Origin: VRUE01 sp963715455
GTDB lineage: Bacteria > Actinomycetota > Thermoleophilia > Solirubrobacterales > 70-9
Direction of reading: 5' to 3'
DNA: 64,000 nucleotides
NCBI GenBank assembly: GCA_963715455.1
Contig: OY970245.1
Coordinates: 806,001 to 870,000, forward strand
Part shown: positions 15,935-24,600 of the stretch, piece by piece
How positions within the stretch are numbered: the stretch's first letter is position 1
Layout of the letters: every line of letters starts with the position of its first letter
The notes under the pieces: model-generated
What the model was told of the DNA's origin: nothing
Databases searched by the model: none
The model's input: only the letters and a program-made list of their open reading frames with translations
Translations under genes and position numbers: made by a program

Positions 15935-17396
15935 CCCTCGACCTTTTGCTTCACCAGAGGCGCTAGCGACGGGGGAGGATGGCCGCTTCGTTGTGGCCAA
16001 GATCTGCGAATCGCTGCCGTGTTCGATCGAGCTTCCCGCGGGTGCTGGAAAGACTCAGCTGATTGCCGAAGTAGCCAACGACTACCGGCGCCGTGAGCAC
16101 CGATCGCTCATCTTGACCCACACGCACGCCGGAGTCGATGCGCTTCGACGACGGATTCGCGATCTGGGAGGGTCGTCTAGGTGGACGACTGTTCGCACGA
16201 TCGATGGCTGGTGCTTTGACCTGATCAACCATTTCCCCGAACTCGCCAACCTCGAGGTAGTGCCCGAGCCCAACTGGATGGAAGCGGACAGCTACCGCCT
16301 TGCAGCTGAGAGGGCGATTCGGACGCGCGCAGTGCGGCGGATGTTGGAGGCGAGCTATGGGCTGATTGCTGTGGATGAGTACCAAGACTGCGTTCTCACG
16401 CAACATCGAGTTGTCGAGGCGCTTCATGAGGTGGTACCGACGGCCGTTTTCGGTGATCCACTCCAGGGACTCTTCGACTTTGGCGAAAATCAGCCAGTTG
16501 GTTGGGACGATGTCCTTAGGCTTTTCCCTCCCTGCGAGCTGCCGATCAAGGCATGGCGGTGGGTGGGGCAAAACGAAGATCTGGGGCGCTGGCTACTGGA
16601 AATTCGCCCCGCCCTGAGGAGCGGCGAAGCAATCAGCCTCGATGGCGCACCCGTGCAGTGGCGCTGCATCAAGGACAGCCGAAGACGTGTCCGCACGCAG
16701 AGCACGGCGTGCTTCGACCAGCCGGAGGGTGGCTCGGTGGTCGCACTCGGCCACATGCCGCACGATTGTCGGATGGCTGCCGCGAAGCTCAACGGAAGCT
16801 ATTCGATGATGGAGGAGCTAGAGGGCAAGAAGATGCTGGAATTCGCGGAGATTGTTGACTGCGGAGACACTGCGGCCGTTGCCGAGGCAACCGTGGAGTT
16901 CGCTTGTGAATGCGCGGTGGGAGTCGCCGAGTCGATCGAGAAGCGCAAGCGGAGACGCTTGGGTCAGGGCAAGTCGATCACGAGCAAAAAGGCGGAGCTC
17001 TCGAATGCGCATCTAAAGCTGAGTGCCCTCTTGGAGGACAGCTCACCAGGGGCAGTGCACTCCGCGCTGCGCGAACTCGCGCGGCTACCTCGGTTCCTGC
17101 TCTTTCGCCATGAAGCTTGGAGTTGCACCATTGACGCACTCACTCACGCTTCTGTGGATCCGCAGCTCAACGTGGCTACGGCGGTGCGTCGCCTTCGCAA
17201 CCACGATCGGGTGGTCGGACGACGAGCTGCAAAGAGAACCGTGTCGCGGCCACTGTTGGTGAAGGGCCTGGAGTACGACTATGCGGTTCTTCTCGATGCT
17301 GATCGTTACAACGCGGCCGAGCTATACGTCGCGCTGAGCCGGGGCTGCAAGGGCGTCTCCGTTCTGAGCTCTGCGCCGACCCTGAGCCCTGCATAG
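15924..17396 (+). CDS. gajB: Gabija-like GajB: UvrD/PcrA-like SF1 helicase
   Basis: 490 aa from ATG 15924, inside the end of gajA; this length fits known GajB. SF1A motifs: Walker A PAGAGKT (38-44), Ia LTHTHAGVDALRRRI, II AVDEYQD (149-155), III FGDPLQGLFDF (from 176), a late LVKGLEYDYAVLLDAD (motif V) and YVALSRGCKGVSVL (motif VI). In Gabija, GajB senses DNA ends or single strands produced during infection and activates GajA. The frame is open 540 nt further upstream, but that part shadows gajA. A small HEPN-like gene follows 63 bp downstream. Confidence 0.85.
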   Translation: MAADPRPFASPEALATGEDGRFVVAKICESLPCSIELPAGAGKTQLIAEVANDYRRREHRSLILTHTHAGVDALRRRIRDLGGSSRWTTVRTIDGWCFDLINHFPELANLEVVPEPNWMEADSYRLAAERAIRTRAVRRMLEASYGLIAVDEYQDCVLTQHRVVEALHEVVPTAVFGDPLQGLFDFGENQPVGWDDVLRLFPPCELPIKAWRWVGQNEDLGRWLLEIRPALRSGEAISLDGAPVQWRCIKDSRRRVRTQSTACFDQPEGGSVVALGHMPHDCRMAAAKLNGSYSMMEELEGKKMLEFAEIVDCGDTAAVAEATVEFACECAVGVAESIEKRKRRRLGQGKSITSKKAELSNAHLKLSALLEDSSPGAVHSALRELARLPRFLLFRHEAWSCTIDALTHASVDPQLNVATAVRRLRNHDRVVGRRAAKRTVSRPLLVKGLEYDYAVLLDADRYNAAELYVALSRGCKGVSVLSSAPTLSPA

Positions 17397-17459
17397 CGCT
17401 CGCTCACCCAAGTTTCCGTTGCATCTGCCGCAGAACGAGTTGTCTGTCAGGCTTCGTCG

Positions 17460-17858
17460 GTGGGAGCGTCGGACCGCATCCAAGACGCCGAGTTCCTGTG
17501 GCAGCAGGGCAGACGAGGAAGCGGCTTGCTCCTTGCGTGCGCTGCTGTGGCCGCTCGCGCTCGTCGGGATTATCCGACGGCGAAGGACGGAGAGGCATTT
17601 AGGCGTTTGATCCGCGACGCGCTTTCGGTCCAGATCAGCGTTGAGTTTCGTGGCGAGCAATGCCCAATCGAGCAGCTTCTCTATAAGTGGGTGCGCTGCG
17701 AGTTGATGCACAACGCAGCGGTTCCACTGGACATCGAGATCGATGATCAGCTTGGTCCCGGCCTCACCGTCAGAGCTGGCGGTGCCCCCGAATACCTGCT
17801 CAAGCTGTCACCGGGATGGTTTGACTTCCTAGTTGGCTTGGCGTCAGAAGCTCCGTAG
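17460..17858 (+). CDS. Small HEPN-like protein downstream of gajB
   Basis: 132 aa from GTG 17460. All-helical N-terminal half (RIQDAEFLWQQGRRGSGLLLACAAVAARARRDY is one long helical stretch, positions ~5-37). The central segment YKWVRCELMHNA contains R-x4-H, the HEPN active-site pattern, and a beta-rich C-terminus ends LKLSPGWFDFL. It is 63 bp after gajB on the same strand and may be the third gene of that operon. Similar HEPN-like proteins often act as RNases in defence. Whether it belongs to the Gabija module or is independent cannot be decided here. Confidence 0.6.
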   Translation: MGASDRIQDAEFLWQQGRRGSGLLLACAAVAARARRDYPTAKDGEAFRRLIRDALSVQISVEFRGEQCPIEQLLYKWVRCELMHNAAVPLDIEIDDQLGPGLTVRAGGAPEYLLKLSPGWFDFLVGLASEAP

Positions 17859-17884
17859 CCGGGTTGTGTCGCCTGTGGTTGGCC

Positions 17885-18729
17885 TTACTTCCCTTCGCGT
17901 TCCTGCCTGAGCCGTACCAACGTGCCCACTAGGCCGCCCGGTGGGGGATTCAAGCGACTGCACAGCTCAATAAATTGGTCCTCGTCTCGCCAGCGCGTCT
18001 CTGCTTCCTCCAGCGCGTTTGCCTCGTTGAGGGAGGTAAGCACATCCCCCTGACCAAGTTGCTTCGCGGCGGAGAGGGCATAGCGCCAGACACTGTGCCC
18101 GTGTATCGCCATATCGCACCACCAGAACGACGCAGAAGCCTCCGGGGCGTAGTGATCGGGAAGCAAATAGATGCCCTCGGGAGAGGGATGGCCACCCTTC
18201 CCGCAGTGCTCCCAGTAGTCCACTCCGCGAAAACGGCTTCCGGCTCGTTCTCGAATGCGCGCGGGCTTCCAAAAGCGCTGCCGCTTTTTCCTGCTTGAGC
18301 GCATCCAATCCCTCGCCTCCTCTTCATCCTCGGCAAAGGCCCACGCCAGGTACTCAACCTCGACGAGCTGCCGTATGAGAGCAGCGGCTGCGTATCGGTT
18401 TCCTTCGCCAGCAGGAGGACGGCGCCGCTCACCAGCTCTCCGGCAATCTGCATAACGGTGGCGAGCCCCACGGTCGCATCGCTGCCGAAGTCGAATGGCG
18501 ACTGGCCTTCCGCTCGATCAGGACCGATCATGGCGCCGCCGATCCACAACACCTGACCCCCGGCGCGCAGCGTGGCGGAAAGGCATTCGCCGAATTGCTT
18601 TCGAGCTTTCGCTCCCGCCTCATCGCGTGCGGCTGCCTCCAACGCATCCCGCAAACCGTTGTTCAAGGCGCCTCCAGTGTGGGAGAAGGCAGGGAAAGTG
18701 AGCGGGGGTTCATTAGAGACGCGGACCAA
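17885..18729 (-). pseudogene. Frameshifted hypothetical gene (DUF5677-like helical protein)
   Basis: Two frames must be joined to give one plausible protein. The 5' part (18729 to ~18380, ALNNGLRDALEAAARDE ... LLLAKETDTQPLL) is followed in another frame by IRQLVEVEYLAWAFAEDEEE ... DYWEHCGKGGHPSPEG ... QFIELCSRLNPPPG to 17885. The join falls at a GAGAG run (18377-18381; CTCTC on the coding strand), so gain of one CT dinucleotide explains the break. The joined product is ~280 aa and helical, with conserved-looking W, Y and GGHP motifs reminiscent of DUF5677. It starts (TTG 18729) directly after the AlbA_2 gene stop, so it was the second gene of that operon. Confidence 0.6.
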
Positions 18730-20073
18730 CTACGCGCCCGGAACGGTCTCCTCGCTCACCTCAACGCCGTTTGCCTCGGCGAGCACCGCGATTTGTTGCT
18801 TTTCCATCACGTAGCGAATCCGAATACGGCCTTGCTCGTCGATCTGCTGAACCTCTGGCGAGCCAAATGCGTTGAAGAGGTCGGTCGCGATCAGCCGAGT
18901 CGTCGCAAGAAGGCTTTGGTCTGATCCGGCCAGTGACTCCAGCGGAATCGTGTGGCGAGAGACGATCGGGTCGCTTATCGGCTGATGATTCCACGGCTCG
19001 CTCAACATTCCACCGTGGATCGGATACATCAACTGCATATCGCGCCCAAACAACCGAGTGATCACAACCGCGTCGCCCCAGGCTCCGGTGTTCTCGACTG
19101 CATGTCGCCCTAGCAATCGAAGAGACCGTCCAACCACCCACAACAACCCGATGTTGGGAATCTGGATTGCTGGGTCTTGGCCATGCTCCGAGGACGGGGG
19201 ACGGCCGACGTGCTCACAGGTGAAGCCTGCGCCGTCCGCATGTAGCTCCGCATAGTTCGAGCTTGGTCTCTTCTCGCTCAAGAGCGACCCTAGCCTCACG
19301 CGGCGAATGCCAGCTCGACCATTCGGGTGGCTGCCATAGAACCCGCGCCAAGCACGGGTGCCGCCGTGATCGACTGCCCATTTCTCGACCTGGCGAACCC
19401 GAGCGAGCCCCATCGACATTGACCCAGGAGTCGACGGAACAAGCGCGACAGCCAAGTAGGCCCAATCGTCCCGAAGTTCCATCTGGGTGAGCCCTTCATC
19501 GACAATCGAGCCGATCCGGGAGAGTTGATCCTCGACCATGCCAAACCGGTCGCGGTACATGTTGGCAACCTCGGCCTCGGCAAGCCATCGCGTAGAAGAC
19601 CCGTCGCGGCGCGGGTAGCGCAGGTCGATGTCCTTTCGCACGGCGTGCGGACGCAATGGGCTCGGTGGCACGACCATCACGTAATACACCCGCCCTGTTT
19701 TGATCTCGCTCGGAACGACCTGCACGTCAAACGGAACATGTGGCGTGATGCCCCCGGCGCAGATTTGACGCAGCCGTCCCTCCTCACCGTCGACTGGTTC
19801 CACTGGGGTCACCTCGACAGCCACATCGTTCTCGTCCCTGATACCGATCACGATCACTCCGCCCCGATGGTTGGCCATCGCGGCGATATCCGCGGCCAAC
19901 TCACGCTTCTGGCTGTCGCTGCTGCCGTAACGGTCTCTCTTGAAATCGAGATCATCATCCTCACGCACCTGTCCCTCAACAAGTCCTTGCAAGTGCGCCT
20001 CGGTCAACTGAGGCAAATGCGTCCCGAACAGCTCTCGCAGACGGATGGTCCAGCCGGAAGTCGCTACAGGCAT
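18730..20073 (-). CDS. AlbA_2 (Schlafen-type) domain protein
   Basis: 447 aa using ATG 20073; the frame remains open to 20202 but the extra part matches the 3' end of the neighbouring gene's sequence. The N-terminal AlbA_2 domain has QVREDDDLDFKRDRYG, KRELAADIAAMANHRGGVIVIGIRDE and the proline-rich VVPPSPLRPHAV, then RRDGSSTRWLAEAEVANMYRDRF. The C-terminal ~270 residues are mixed alpha/beta and unassigned. AlbA_2 proteins bind nucleic acid and occur in phage-defence and regulatory contexts. It is followed without a gap by the frameshifted partner gene, so the pair probably formed a two-gene unit. Confidence 0.75.
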   Translation of the reverse strand: MPVATSGWTIRLRELFGTHLPQLTEAHLQGLVEGQVREDDDLDFKRDRYGSSDSQKRELAADIAAMANHRGGVIVIGIRDENDVAVEVTPVEPVDGEEGRLRQICAGGITPHVPFDVQVVPSEIKTGRVYYVMVVPPSPLRPHAVRKDIDLRYPRRDGSSTRWLAEAEVANMYRDRFGMVEDQLSRIGSIVDEGLTQMELRDDWAYLAVALVPSTPGSMSMGLARVRQVEKWAVDHGGTRAWRGFYGSHPNGRAGIRRVRLGSLLSEKRPSSNYAELHADGAGFTCEHVGRPPSSEHGQDPAIQIPNIGLLWVVGRSLRLLGRHAVENTGAWGDAVVITRLFGRDMQLMYPIHGGMLSEPWNHQPISDPIVSRHTIPLESLAGSDQSLLATTRLIATDLFNAFGSPEVQQIDEQGRIRIRYVMEKQQIAVLAEANGVEVSEETVPGA

Positions 20074-20149
20074 CCCGGAAGCTTCCCGTGCGCATCCGAC
20101 GGACCACACTGAGCTCACTCTGCAGGTTCCGTTTGCGGGCGCATCTCTG

Positions 20150-20815
20150 CTAGGCATCGAAGTGTCGGCTCGCGGCCTCGACCGCGCTGTCGTAGCCGCC
20201 AAACGCCTTCCGAATCGGCTTGAGACCTGGGATCCGCGGTCCCTTCCCGGAGCGTCGAGTGAGGCGGCGCTTGACCTCTGCCCACTCGGAGTACTCCCAT
20301 TGCGAGGGCCAGTGGCCCTCGGGCAGCTCTAGGTCCCGCCTGGCCGCCAGCAGGGTGGAGAGGATCTCGGCTGGCTGGTAGCCGGGCTGGGCGCCTACCG
20401 CGTGATGGTGGTTGCCTGCCACCCGCTGCGGTCCGCCGTCGAACCAGAAGCGGCATGCGGCGCGGACCGCGGCGAGCCAGTGCCCATACAGGCGCGAGAG
20501 CGTCGAGGCCGTCGGCCACTCCTCTCCTTTGGAGAGGCGCTCCTTGCGGACCTCCTCGTAGGTGGTCGTGGGAACGAACTCACCATCGTCGGCGACCAGT
20601 TCGATCAGCAGGCCCAGCGATGCCTGGCGCCGCTCGGCCGCGGAGTCGACCGCCAGGCTGTTGCCCAGCAGGCGGCGGAGGTCCTGGGCCGCGATCTCGG
20701 GAAGGGCCAAGTGGCTCTTGGCCAACGAGACGATCGCCGCGGCGACCTCCGTGGCGTTGTCGCCGGCGGGTGCTGCCTCCCTTGGGCCGGCGGCGGGGCC
20801 GGGACGGGAGCTCAT
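20150..20815 (-). CDS. Protein with homing-endonuclease-associated (HNH_repeat-like) repeats
   Basis: 221 aa from ATG 20815, overlapping the upstream gene as ATGA. The C-terminal half has units of the form Y-x-x-[WV]-x(n)-WPTASTLSRLYGHWLAAVRAA and PRIPGLKPIRKAFGGYDSAVEAA, plus LPEGHWPSQWEYSEWAEVKRR. This Ps-x-x-x-x-x-x-[FY]G-x-W-x-x-A-x-x-A pattern is that of the homing-endonuclease-associated repeat, a small DNA-binding helical unit. No HNH or other nuclease motif is present. Decayed fragments of this gene lie outside the island at 26732-26780, 27805-27855 and 28355-28479. Confidence 0.65.
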   Translation of the reverse strand: MSSRPGPAAGPREAAPAGDNATEVAAAIVSLAKSHLALPEIAAQDLRRLLGNSLAVDSAAERRQASLGLLIELVADDGEFVPTTTYEEVRKERLSKGEEWPTASTLSRLYGHWLAAVRAACRFWFDGGPQRVAGNHHHAVGAQPGYQPAEILSTLLAARRDLELPEGHWPSQWEYSEWAEVKRRLTRRSGKGPRIPGLKPIRKAFGGYDSAVEAASRHFDA

Positions 20816-22107
20816 CGAGCCTGCTCCTTCGCTACCGAGATCCCAAGCTCGGTAGCTCGCTTCAGGCCATTGGAGAGGACCGCCGCCCACCCCCGGCCAC
20901 CTTTGCCCAGACGCTGGCGCAGCAACGCATCCGAGGGAATGCGCTCCTCTCCCCGAGCTTCGGCGAGCCTTTGATCCCGCCAGATCACATACGAGGTTCG
21001 GCCGATGCCCGGCCCGACCTCGGCGACCGCTTCGACCAGGGCCTCGACCACTTCGCGCTCCGAAAATGGCACGCGGCTGTGGCTCCTGGCGAGGACGTCT
21101 TCCTCGATCAGTCCCGCCAGGTACTTCGCCTGCGGCCAGGAGCCGATGCCAGGGCACCTGACGAACCGAGCGGCTGACGGAGGACGGATCGGATGCCCCT
21201 GCACCAGGCTCACCCGAGCGACCGATGCGCAGAGCCGGTTGTAGCGGCAGTAAGTAAGAGCTTCGGCCTCTTCCGTGCCCAGTTGCTCGCCCACCCAGCG
21301 CAACCAGGCGATGAGACCTTCCTGGCGACTCTTCGAGGAGTGGGAGCGGCGCGAGGGGACGCCGGGCCGTAGCACCGGCGCAGGCGCAGAGCTGAAGTCG
21401 AAGCCGGCTGCCAGTTCAGGCTCTCGGGGCTTTCCGGGCGTATATCCCGGTGTCGAGCGATGTTGACCTCCGAGCGCCACGAGGACCTTGGGCCACCAGC
21501 CGACGAGGTCGTTGATCACCGGCAACGTGGGGCACCGGGCCGCTCCGCTTGCGCTCGAGCGCAGCACGTCGTCCCTCCAGCGCAGGTAGTCCCGTTGGAT
21601 CAGTGCGGCATTCGGGCCCTGCTCGCGATCGACATGCTCGACCCAAGCTTTCAGGACATCGAGAACCTCCTCCCGCGTGTACCGCTTGCCGCAGGCAGTG
21701 AGGCGCCGGGAGAGGACATCGGTCACGGGTCGCTCCCCGATCGCTTCGAGGCCGGCGCCGAAGGATCCGGAGAACGCGTTGCGGATGAACTGCACCGACG
21801 GCCACTCGGCCCGATCTTCGAATTCGGATCGGAACTGGTCATAGCGCCGACACGACGGCTCTCCCAAGGCCCAGCTGGGAGGGTCGGCCTCGTTGCGCGC
21901 CTCTCGTTGGGCCGAGGCAAACCGGCGCAGGGCCTCGGCGGCCTGCTCGCGCTTGGCGGTCATCTCACCGATCCCCAGCCGTTTCTGCAGGGCCTCGTAG
22001 ACAAGCCGCCTGTCTGCCTCACTCCGGTTCCGCAGCAGCTTCCAGAGCTCTCGCGCAAGCGGGTGTGCTGGGCGCTTAGCTGCTCGGTCTTCGAGGGGAG
22101 CTGCCAT
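20812..22107 (-). CDS. Large paralogue with homing-endonuclease-associated repeats
   Basis: 431 aa from ATG 22107; the open frame continues upstream into the R1 repeat but that is unlikely to be coding. Repeats include YDQFRSEFEDRAEWPSVQFI then RNAFSGSFGAGLEAIG, DYLRWRDDVLRSS then CPTLPVINDLVGWWPKVLVALG, YNRLCASVARVSL then PPSAARFVRCPGIGSW, and a final YVIWRDQRLAEARGEERIPS. It thus has at least four units, perhaps a sequence-specific DNA-binding solenoid. Its stop overlaps the start of the smaller relative (ATGA), so the two may work as a complex. It ends the first element, just inside R1. Confidence 0.65.
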   Translation of the reverse strand: MAAPLEDRAAKRPAHPLARELWKLLRNRSEADRRLVYEALQKRLGIGEMTAKREQAAEALRRFASAQREARNEADPPSWALGEPSCRRYDQFRSEFEDRAEWPSVQFIRNAFSGSFGAGLEAIGERPVTDVLSRRLTACGKRYTREEVLDVLKAWVEHVDREQGPNAALIQRDYLRWRDDVLRSSASGAARCPTLPVINDLVGWWPKVLVALGGQHRSTPGYTPGKPREPELAAGFDFSSAPAPVLRPGVPSRRSHSSKSRQEGLIAWLRWVGEQLGTEEAEALTYCRYNRLCASVARVSLVQGHPIRPPSAARFVRCPGIGSWPQAKYLAGLIEEDVLARSHSRVPFSEREVVEALVEAVAEVGPGIGRTSYVIWRDQRLAEARGEERIPSDALLRQRLGKGGRGWAAVLSNGLKRATELGISVAKEQAR

Positions 22108-22196
22108 CGAGCGCACCGTAGATGGCCCTCGATGCGCTGACTGGGGTTCTCCCACAAGAGGCTGGGAGATGGCCGCAGTTCCCCTATTGGGGAAAG

Positions 22197-22361
22197 TTTG
22201 CGTCAGCAAACCCCTGCAGAATGCGAAATCCCGGCGAATGCGCGGCCCGGATTGGGGAACCACATTGCACAAGCTGGGGAAAGCCCCAAAATGAGCGGTA
22301 GAGCTTCTGGTCTTAAAGCGGCTTTGGGCGCGGGTTGGGGAAAAACTCCAGAGCAGCCCAT
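22197..22361. repeat. Island right-end module, copy R1
   Basis: ~165 bp repeated at 25703-25864 with ~85% identity. It opens with the small palindrome TTTGCGTCAGCAAA, then AGAATGCGAAATCC, GGGAACCACATTGCACAAG, CTGGGGAAAGCCCC, CTTAAAGCGGCT and ends CCAGAGCAGCCCA. No reading frame is conserved between copies, so it is non-coding. It abuts L2 with only ~9 bp between. Confidence 0.82.
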
Positions 22362-22370
22362 CTACCTATG

Positions 22371-22603
22371 GGACAGTCTGGAATTTAGTCTGGACTTTCC
22401 CCCCTCCGGAATCGGCTTCAGACCGCCGATTCCGGAGGGCGGTTTTGAAGTCTGGACTTTTGGGTCCGAAGTCCCCCAAGTTCATCGGTTTTCAGAGCCT
22501 GAAGTCTGGACTTTTTTTCGGGGCGATTTGGGCCGGTACGAGCAGCGGCAATCGCCCGTAGGCGACCGGCGATGATCGGTATCGAAGACCGGGTTCGGGA
22601 GAT
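22371..22603. repeat. Island left-end module, copy L2
   Basis: Second copy of the 9322-9545 block, with GACAGTCTGGA at its outer edge, TCTGGACTTT iterons, the hairpin at 22402-22439, the GGGTCCGAAGTCCCCCAA block and CAATCGCCCG at the inner side. It directly follows R1, across a CCCAT-CTACCT-ATGGG palindromic junction. Confidence 0.82.
22402..22446 (+). terminator. Terminator-like hairpin in L2
   Basis: CCCTCCGGAATCGGC (22402-22416) pairs with GCCGATTCCGGAGGG (22425-22439), with the same 8-nt loop TTCAGACC as in L1, then GCGG and T4. Compared with L1 each arm has one extra base (C left, G right), so pairing is kept. Confidence 0.72.
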
Positions 22604-23624
22604 TTAGGCGGCCGCGCCGTTGGGCTGGGCCGTCAAGGAGCCGTCAGGTTCCCAGCCCGCGGGAGCCATAGGCGGCTCAAGAGTTTGCTCGCGGTTTCGT
22701 CGAGCTCGAGCCAGCGTCAACTCGTCGGGGCCCGGTGCTGGACAGCTCTCAGTCGGTTGGTCGAGAAGGCCGAGTTGCTCGGCTTCGGCGTACGTCGTCT
22801 CATAGAGCCCCTTGTCGTGGGCGAGACGACGCGCGGTCAGGCCGAGCATGCCGGCGCCGAGCAGCCATCCCATCTCGACGTCCTTGGCCCAGCGCGGGCA
22901 ATCGAATTTCTCCCGGCCGAGGCCGAGGTTCTGGAAGCAGGCGAAGATCGACTCGACCGCGTTGCGGCGAAGCATCAGGACCCGGCGCTCGATTGCCCGA
23001 TCGGAGTCGCCGCTGCGGGGATAGAACGTGTAGAGGCGGGGCTCCTTGTGGGCGTAGGTGGTGACGGGCTTGCAGATGTCGTTCGGGCAGGTCCAGCGCA
23101 GGCGGGCCTTGGTCGGATCCGGAGCCTCGACTCCGCGTGGGATGCCCTCGCGGGCACGGCGCTCAGCGGTATAGAAGCCGTCGGTGTCCTTGAGCCTCAT
23201 CTCGCCGCAGGCGCAACGAGGCACGCCGTCGCTCTCGGCGTGGGACAGGTCCTGTCGAAAGCCCTTGGCGCTCTTGGGGAAGATCGGCTGAAGGCCGAAC
23301 TTGAAGACCAGGTCGCGCGAGAGCTGCTGGCTGTGCTGAAACAGGCCGTCTCCGACGATGGCGCTCATCGGGCACTCGGGCCATGCGTCGAAGAGCTTGT
23401 CAAGCAGTCGGAGGAGCGCTTTTCGCTCGTCGCCGCTGGCCGGCATCAGGGTGGCGGCGATGGGAAGGGTCGTCGCCATGTCGGCCAGGATCACCAGCCG
23501 GTAGCCCTCGGTGAAGCGGTACGGCTTCCCGTTCGCGTCGGTGTAGACGACTGCGTTGACCATCTCGCGCCCCTCGCCGTGGAGGATCCGCTTGTGCTCG
23601 GCGTCCTTGGGATGGCGTTGCTGG
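22604..23624 (-). pseudogene. 5'-truncated copy of the island transposase
   Basis: Collinear without indels with the C-terminal ~340 codons of the transposase at 9546-11282 (constant offset 13058), at ~93% identity. Homology stops abruptly at 23624, immediately after the QQRHPKD segment. The N-terminal DNA-binding region and the first catalytic Asp (VDGT) are therefore lost, while the second Asp (IVGDGLF), the CAC/CPNDIC zinc ribbon and the Glu (AVESIF) remain. Sequence upstream of the break belongs to the DUF4365-like gene region. It cannot be an active transposase. Confidence 0.88.
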
Positions 23625-23690
23625 CAGCTGACGACCGCGCCAAGCGAATCGAGATCCGCCGAGTTCACTGCAATGATCTCGGGCCGAATC

Positions 23691-24599
23691 GTGACGCAGA
23701 GGCCCAAAGAGCACGTCACTGGACTGCAGGCGCTCAAGGCCGTCTCCAAAGTCATCCGCAGAGCCGGCTACGAACCGGAGGAGGTTGCCAACGACTACGG
23801 GGAGGACCTACTCGTCCAGACCAGTCGCAAGGATCGGCTGGACGCCAGTCGCCTCTGGTTCCAGGTTAAGGGAACGGGCAAGATCAAGCATCATCGAAAG
23901 AATGGGAGACTCCGGTTCCAGGATACCTTCGACCACGCAATGCGGTGGATCCGTAGCCCGGACCTGGTCGTCATCGTCCTCTGGGATACGGTCGAGCGGG
24001 TCGGCTGGTACGCCATTCCGAGCGAGCAGGTAGATGTGTTCGAAGTCACGAACTCGGGAACGAAAAACGTCACGCTTAGGTTCGCTGAAGACGATGGTTT
24101 CACCGAAGAAGCCGTCGATCACCTCGTCTGGAGATCCTGCCTCGAGCACCACAGGCTGCTCGTTCTCAGCGCGCGGAATGACGAGCGGGATCTGGAAAGA
24201 GCCGAGGGAGTCAAGTCCCAGGAGCGCACCCTGACCGCGCTGGACTTTACCGACATCCTGAAAATAACCGAACGCGATCGCGACCCAGACGGCCTGAGGT
24301 ACCGAGTGCGACGTGAAGTCTGGGACGAATTCCAGAGCATCTACAAAAGCCTCCCTCGCGGAGAGAACCAGCAGCAGCAAGAACAAAACGCGATTGAAGC
24401 CGCAGACGCGACCGTCGTCAATCGCTGGGAGGCGATCGAACCGAAGCTCGACTTGTCTGACGCCCTGATCGAGGAGGCAGCCAAATTCATCCTCGACGCG
24501 ACGGAGGAACTAGCGGGGATCAGAGAGAAAATGGAAGCCCGAGAAGCCCGAGAAGCCATGGAAACCCGGGAAGCTGGGTGGCCGGGAGAAGACCGCTGA
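23691..24599 (+). CDS. DUF4365-like protein, paralogue A
   Basis: 302 aa from GTG 23691; ATG 23673 is an alternative. GTG is preferred because VTQRPKE aligns with the first residues VTQSPQE of paralogue B. The N-terminal domain has NDYGEDLLVQTSRKDRLDASRLWFQVKGTGKI and FDHAMRWIRSPDLVVIVLWDTVERVGWYA-IP, the DUF4365 pattern with a GEDLL acidic site and Q-x-K core similar to restriction-endonuclease-like folds. The C-terminus is charged and helical. It begins 67 bp from the transposase breakpoint and converges on paralogue B with a 1-bp gap. Confidence 0.65.
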   Translation: MTQRPKEHVTGLQALKAVSKVIRRAGYEPEEVANDYGEDLLVQTSRKDRLDASRLWFQVKGTGKIKHHRKNGRLRFQDTFDHAMRWIRSPDLVVIVLWDTVERVGWYAIPSEQVDVFEVTNSGTKNVTLRFAEDDGFTEEAVDHLVWRSCLEHHRLLVLSARNDERDLERAEGVKSQERTLTALDFTDILKITERDRDPDGLRYRVRREVWDEFQSIYKSLPRGENQQQQEQNAIEAADATVVNRWEAIEPKLDLSDALIEEAAKFILDATEELAGIREKMEAREAREAMETREAGWPGEDR

Positions 24600-24600
24600 C

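Noticed and set aside
22107..22272. Start of the 431-aa repeat protein at 22272
   Set aside because: The added residues lie in the non-coding R1 module, whose second copy does not preserve the frame.
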